The notes below the pieces were generated by a model. That model was given only the letters and a program-made list of their open reading frames with translations. It was not told the origin of the DNA and made no database searches. From Vreelandella zhuhanensis (lineage in GTDB: Bacteria; Pseudomonadota; Gammaproteobacteria; Pseudomonadales; Halomonadaceae): 64,000 nt of DNA. Below are positions 63,270-64,000 of the stretch, piece after piece (positions within the stretch are counted from its first letter, which is position 1; the number at the start of each line of letters is the position of its first letter). The stretch is taken from contig NZ_WTKP01000012.1 of NCBI RefSeq assembly GCF_009793355.1, forward strand, positions 1-64,000, read 5' to 3'. A program made the position numbers and the translations under genes.

Positions 63270-64000
63270 CTATTCGCCTGCCGCCATTGCCTCCAGCTCC
63301 ATCCAACGTTCCATGGCAGCTTCCAGCGCATTCTGGCTATCACTCAGTTTTTGCAAGGTGATGGTTACCGTTTCGCTATCCTGCTGATAAAACGCAGGGT
63401 CAGCAATGTTCTGCTCCATTGCCTGTATCTCGCCCTCCAGGCGTTCGATCTCCAGCGGCAAGCTATCCAGCTCACGCTGTAACTTGTAGGAAAGCTTGAC
63501 CGCTTTCTTAGCGGGTGCCGCTGCCTGATTTTTTTTGGCAGCAGGCTCTGGCACTGCGGTGGGCTCGGTATTCTGACGAGCGGCGCCTTGCCAAGGCGCG
63601 GGGGGTAATGTGCCGCCCTGACGCACCCAGTCGGTGTAACCGCCCACGTATTCACGCACACGGCCCTCACCTTCAAACGCCAGAATACTGGTCACGACGT
63701 TATCCATGAACGCCCGGTCGTGGGAAACCAGCAATAAAGTGCCGTCGAAATCCAGTAGCAGCTCTTCGAGCAGCTCCAAGGTTTCCATGTCTAGATCGTT
63801 AGTCGGCTCATCGAGTACCAGGACGTTGGCCGGCTGGGTAAACAGTTTGGCTAACAGCAAACGATTGGACTCCCCACCGGACAGCGCCTTGACCGGCTGG
63901 CGTACCCGCTCCGGGGTAAACAGGAAATCCTGCAGGTAACTCATTACGTGGCGATCCTTGCCCCCTACCGTGACCCTGTCGCTGCCTTGAGCGACATTGT
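63270..64000 (-). CDS. uup: Uup-type ABC-F ATPase (C-terminal part, continues beyond window)
   Basis: The frame is open to the window edge; about 243 C-terminal residues are visible. Present are the second ABC domain signature VKALSGGESNRLLLAKLF, Walker B VLVLDEPTNDLDMETLELLEELLLDF and the switch LLLVSHDRAFMDNV, then the VREYVGGYTDWVRQ segment. After an Ala/Lys/Pro-rich linker comes the C-terminal coiled-coil (KLSYKLQRELDSLPLEIERLEGEIQAMEQNI). The coiled-coil tail with DNA/RNA-binding character marks Uup among ABC-F proteins, which act at the ribosome. No sign of damage in the visible part. Confidence 0.88.
   Translation of the reverse strand, partial: NVAQGSDRVTVGGKDRHVMSYLQDFLFTPERVRQPVKALSGGESNRLLLAKLFTQPANVLVLDEPTNDLDMETLELLEELLLDFDGTLLLVSHDRAFMDNVVTSILAFEGEGRVREYVGGYTDWVRQGGTLPPAPWQGAARQNTEPTAVPEPAAKKNQAAAPAKKAVKLSYKLQRELDSLPLEIERLEGEIQAMEQNIADPAFYQQDSETVTITLQKLSDSQNALEAAMERWMELEAMAAGE

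Overview
The window looks like chromosome from a halophilic gammaproteobacterium of the Halomonas group (Halomonadaceae). The basis is gene content: an ectoine hydroxylase (EctD), a proline catabolism pair (putA/putP), trpI-trpBA, rimB-rimK, a complete suf operon, fadBA and several small families common in marine gammaproteobacteria. This is an inference from protein families, not a database match. Most of the window is GC-rich with tightly packed, often ATGA-overlapping operons. The first ~4.4 kb is clearly more AT-rich and looks like an accessory patch.

1-4.6 kb: the right end of an IS3-type insertion sequence abuts a truncated methyltransferase gene. Then come a yehS-like gene with a TPR gene, an RhlE-type DEAD-box helicase, and a short Rho-like ATPase that lacks the whole N-terminal RNA-binding domain. 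A ~52-bp duplication of the start of the TPR gene lies just upstream of the Rho-like gene, next to the tail of a truncated acidic protein. This looks like a rearrangement scar.

4.6-11.1 kb: a vitamin B12 operon read leftwards: cobalamin riboswitch with its own terminator, btuB, btuF, btuC, btuD, a broken cobB (two internal deletions), and intact cobO. The strain appears to import and adenosylate corrinoids through this locus, while the amidation step encoded here is lost. 11.2-13.3 kb: a ribbon-helix-helix regulator with palindromes over its promoter, a PHB-depolymerase-like esterase and a small winged-helix protein. 13.4-20.6 kb: an aa3/caa3-type oxidase cluster (subunit II-cytochrome c, fused subunits I+III, a small membrane protein, a Cu-type P-ATPase) and two small membrane proteins.

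20.6-28.4 kb: housekeeping and small conserved genes (DUF2797, yeaC, rhomboid protease, metallophosphatase, nadK, EamA transporter, DUF3047, DUF1294). 28.5-29.9 kb: a lone TnpB element with a plausible omega-RNA end. 30.0-33.6 kb: trpBA with the divergent LysR regulator trpI and a His-rich DUF6746 protein. 33.6-34.5 kb is a decayed stretch with a LysR remnant. 34.6-42.3 kb: CBS protein, AraC regulator, putA, putP, ompW. 42.4-46.8 kb: yqcC, DUF3549, rimB, rimK, a helical protein, sanA. 46.9-52.9 kb: the Rrf2 regulator-sufB-sufC-sufD-sufS-sufT operon with an IscR type-1-like box. 53.2-64.0 kb: YbhB protein, a class II HDAC-like deacetylase, solo ectD, a flavodoxin-fold protein, fadBA, DUF5924, a SlyA/MarR regulator, a UspA protein and the 3' part of uup.

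No tRNA, rRNA or CRISPR array was seen. I did not find a convincing new multi-gene defence or biosynthetic system. The best candidates for novelty are the short Rho-like factor in its rearranged setting and the decayed cobB inside an otherwise intact riboswitch-controlled operon.
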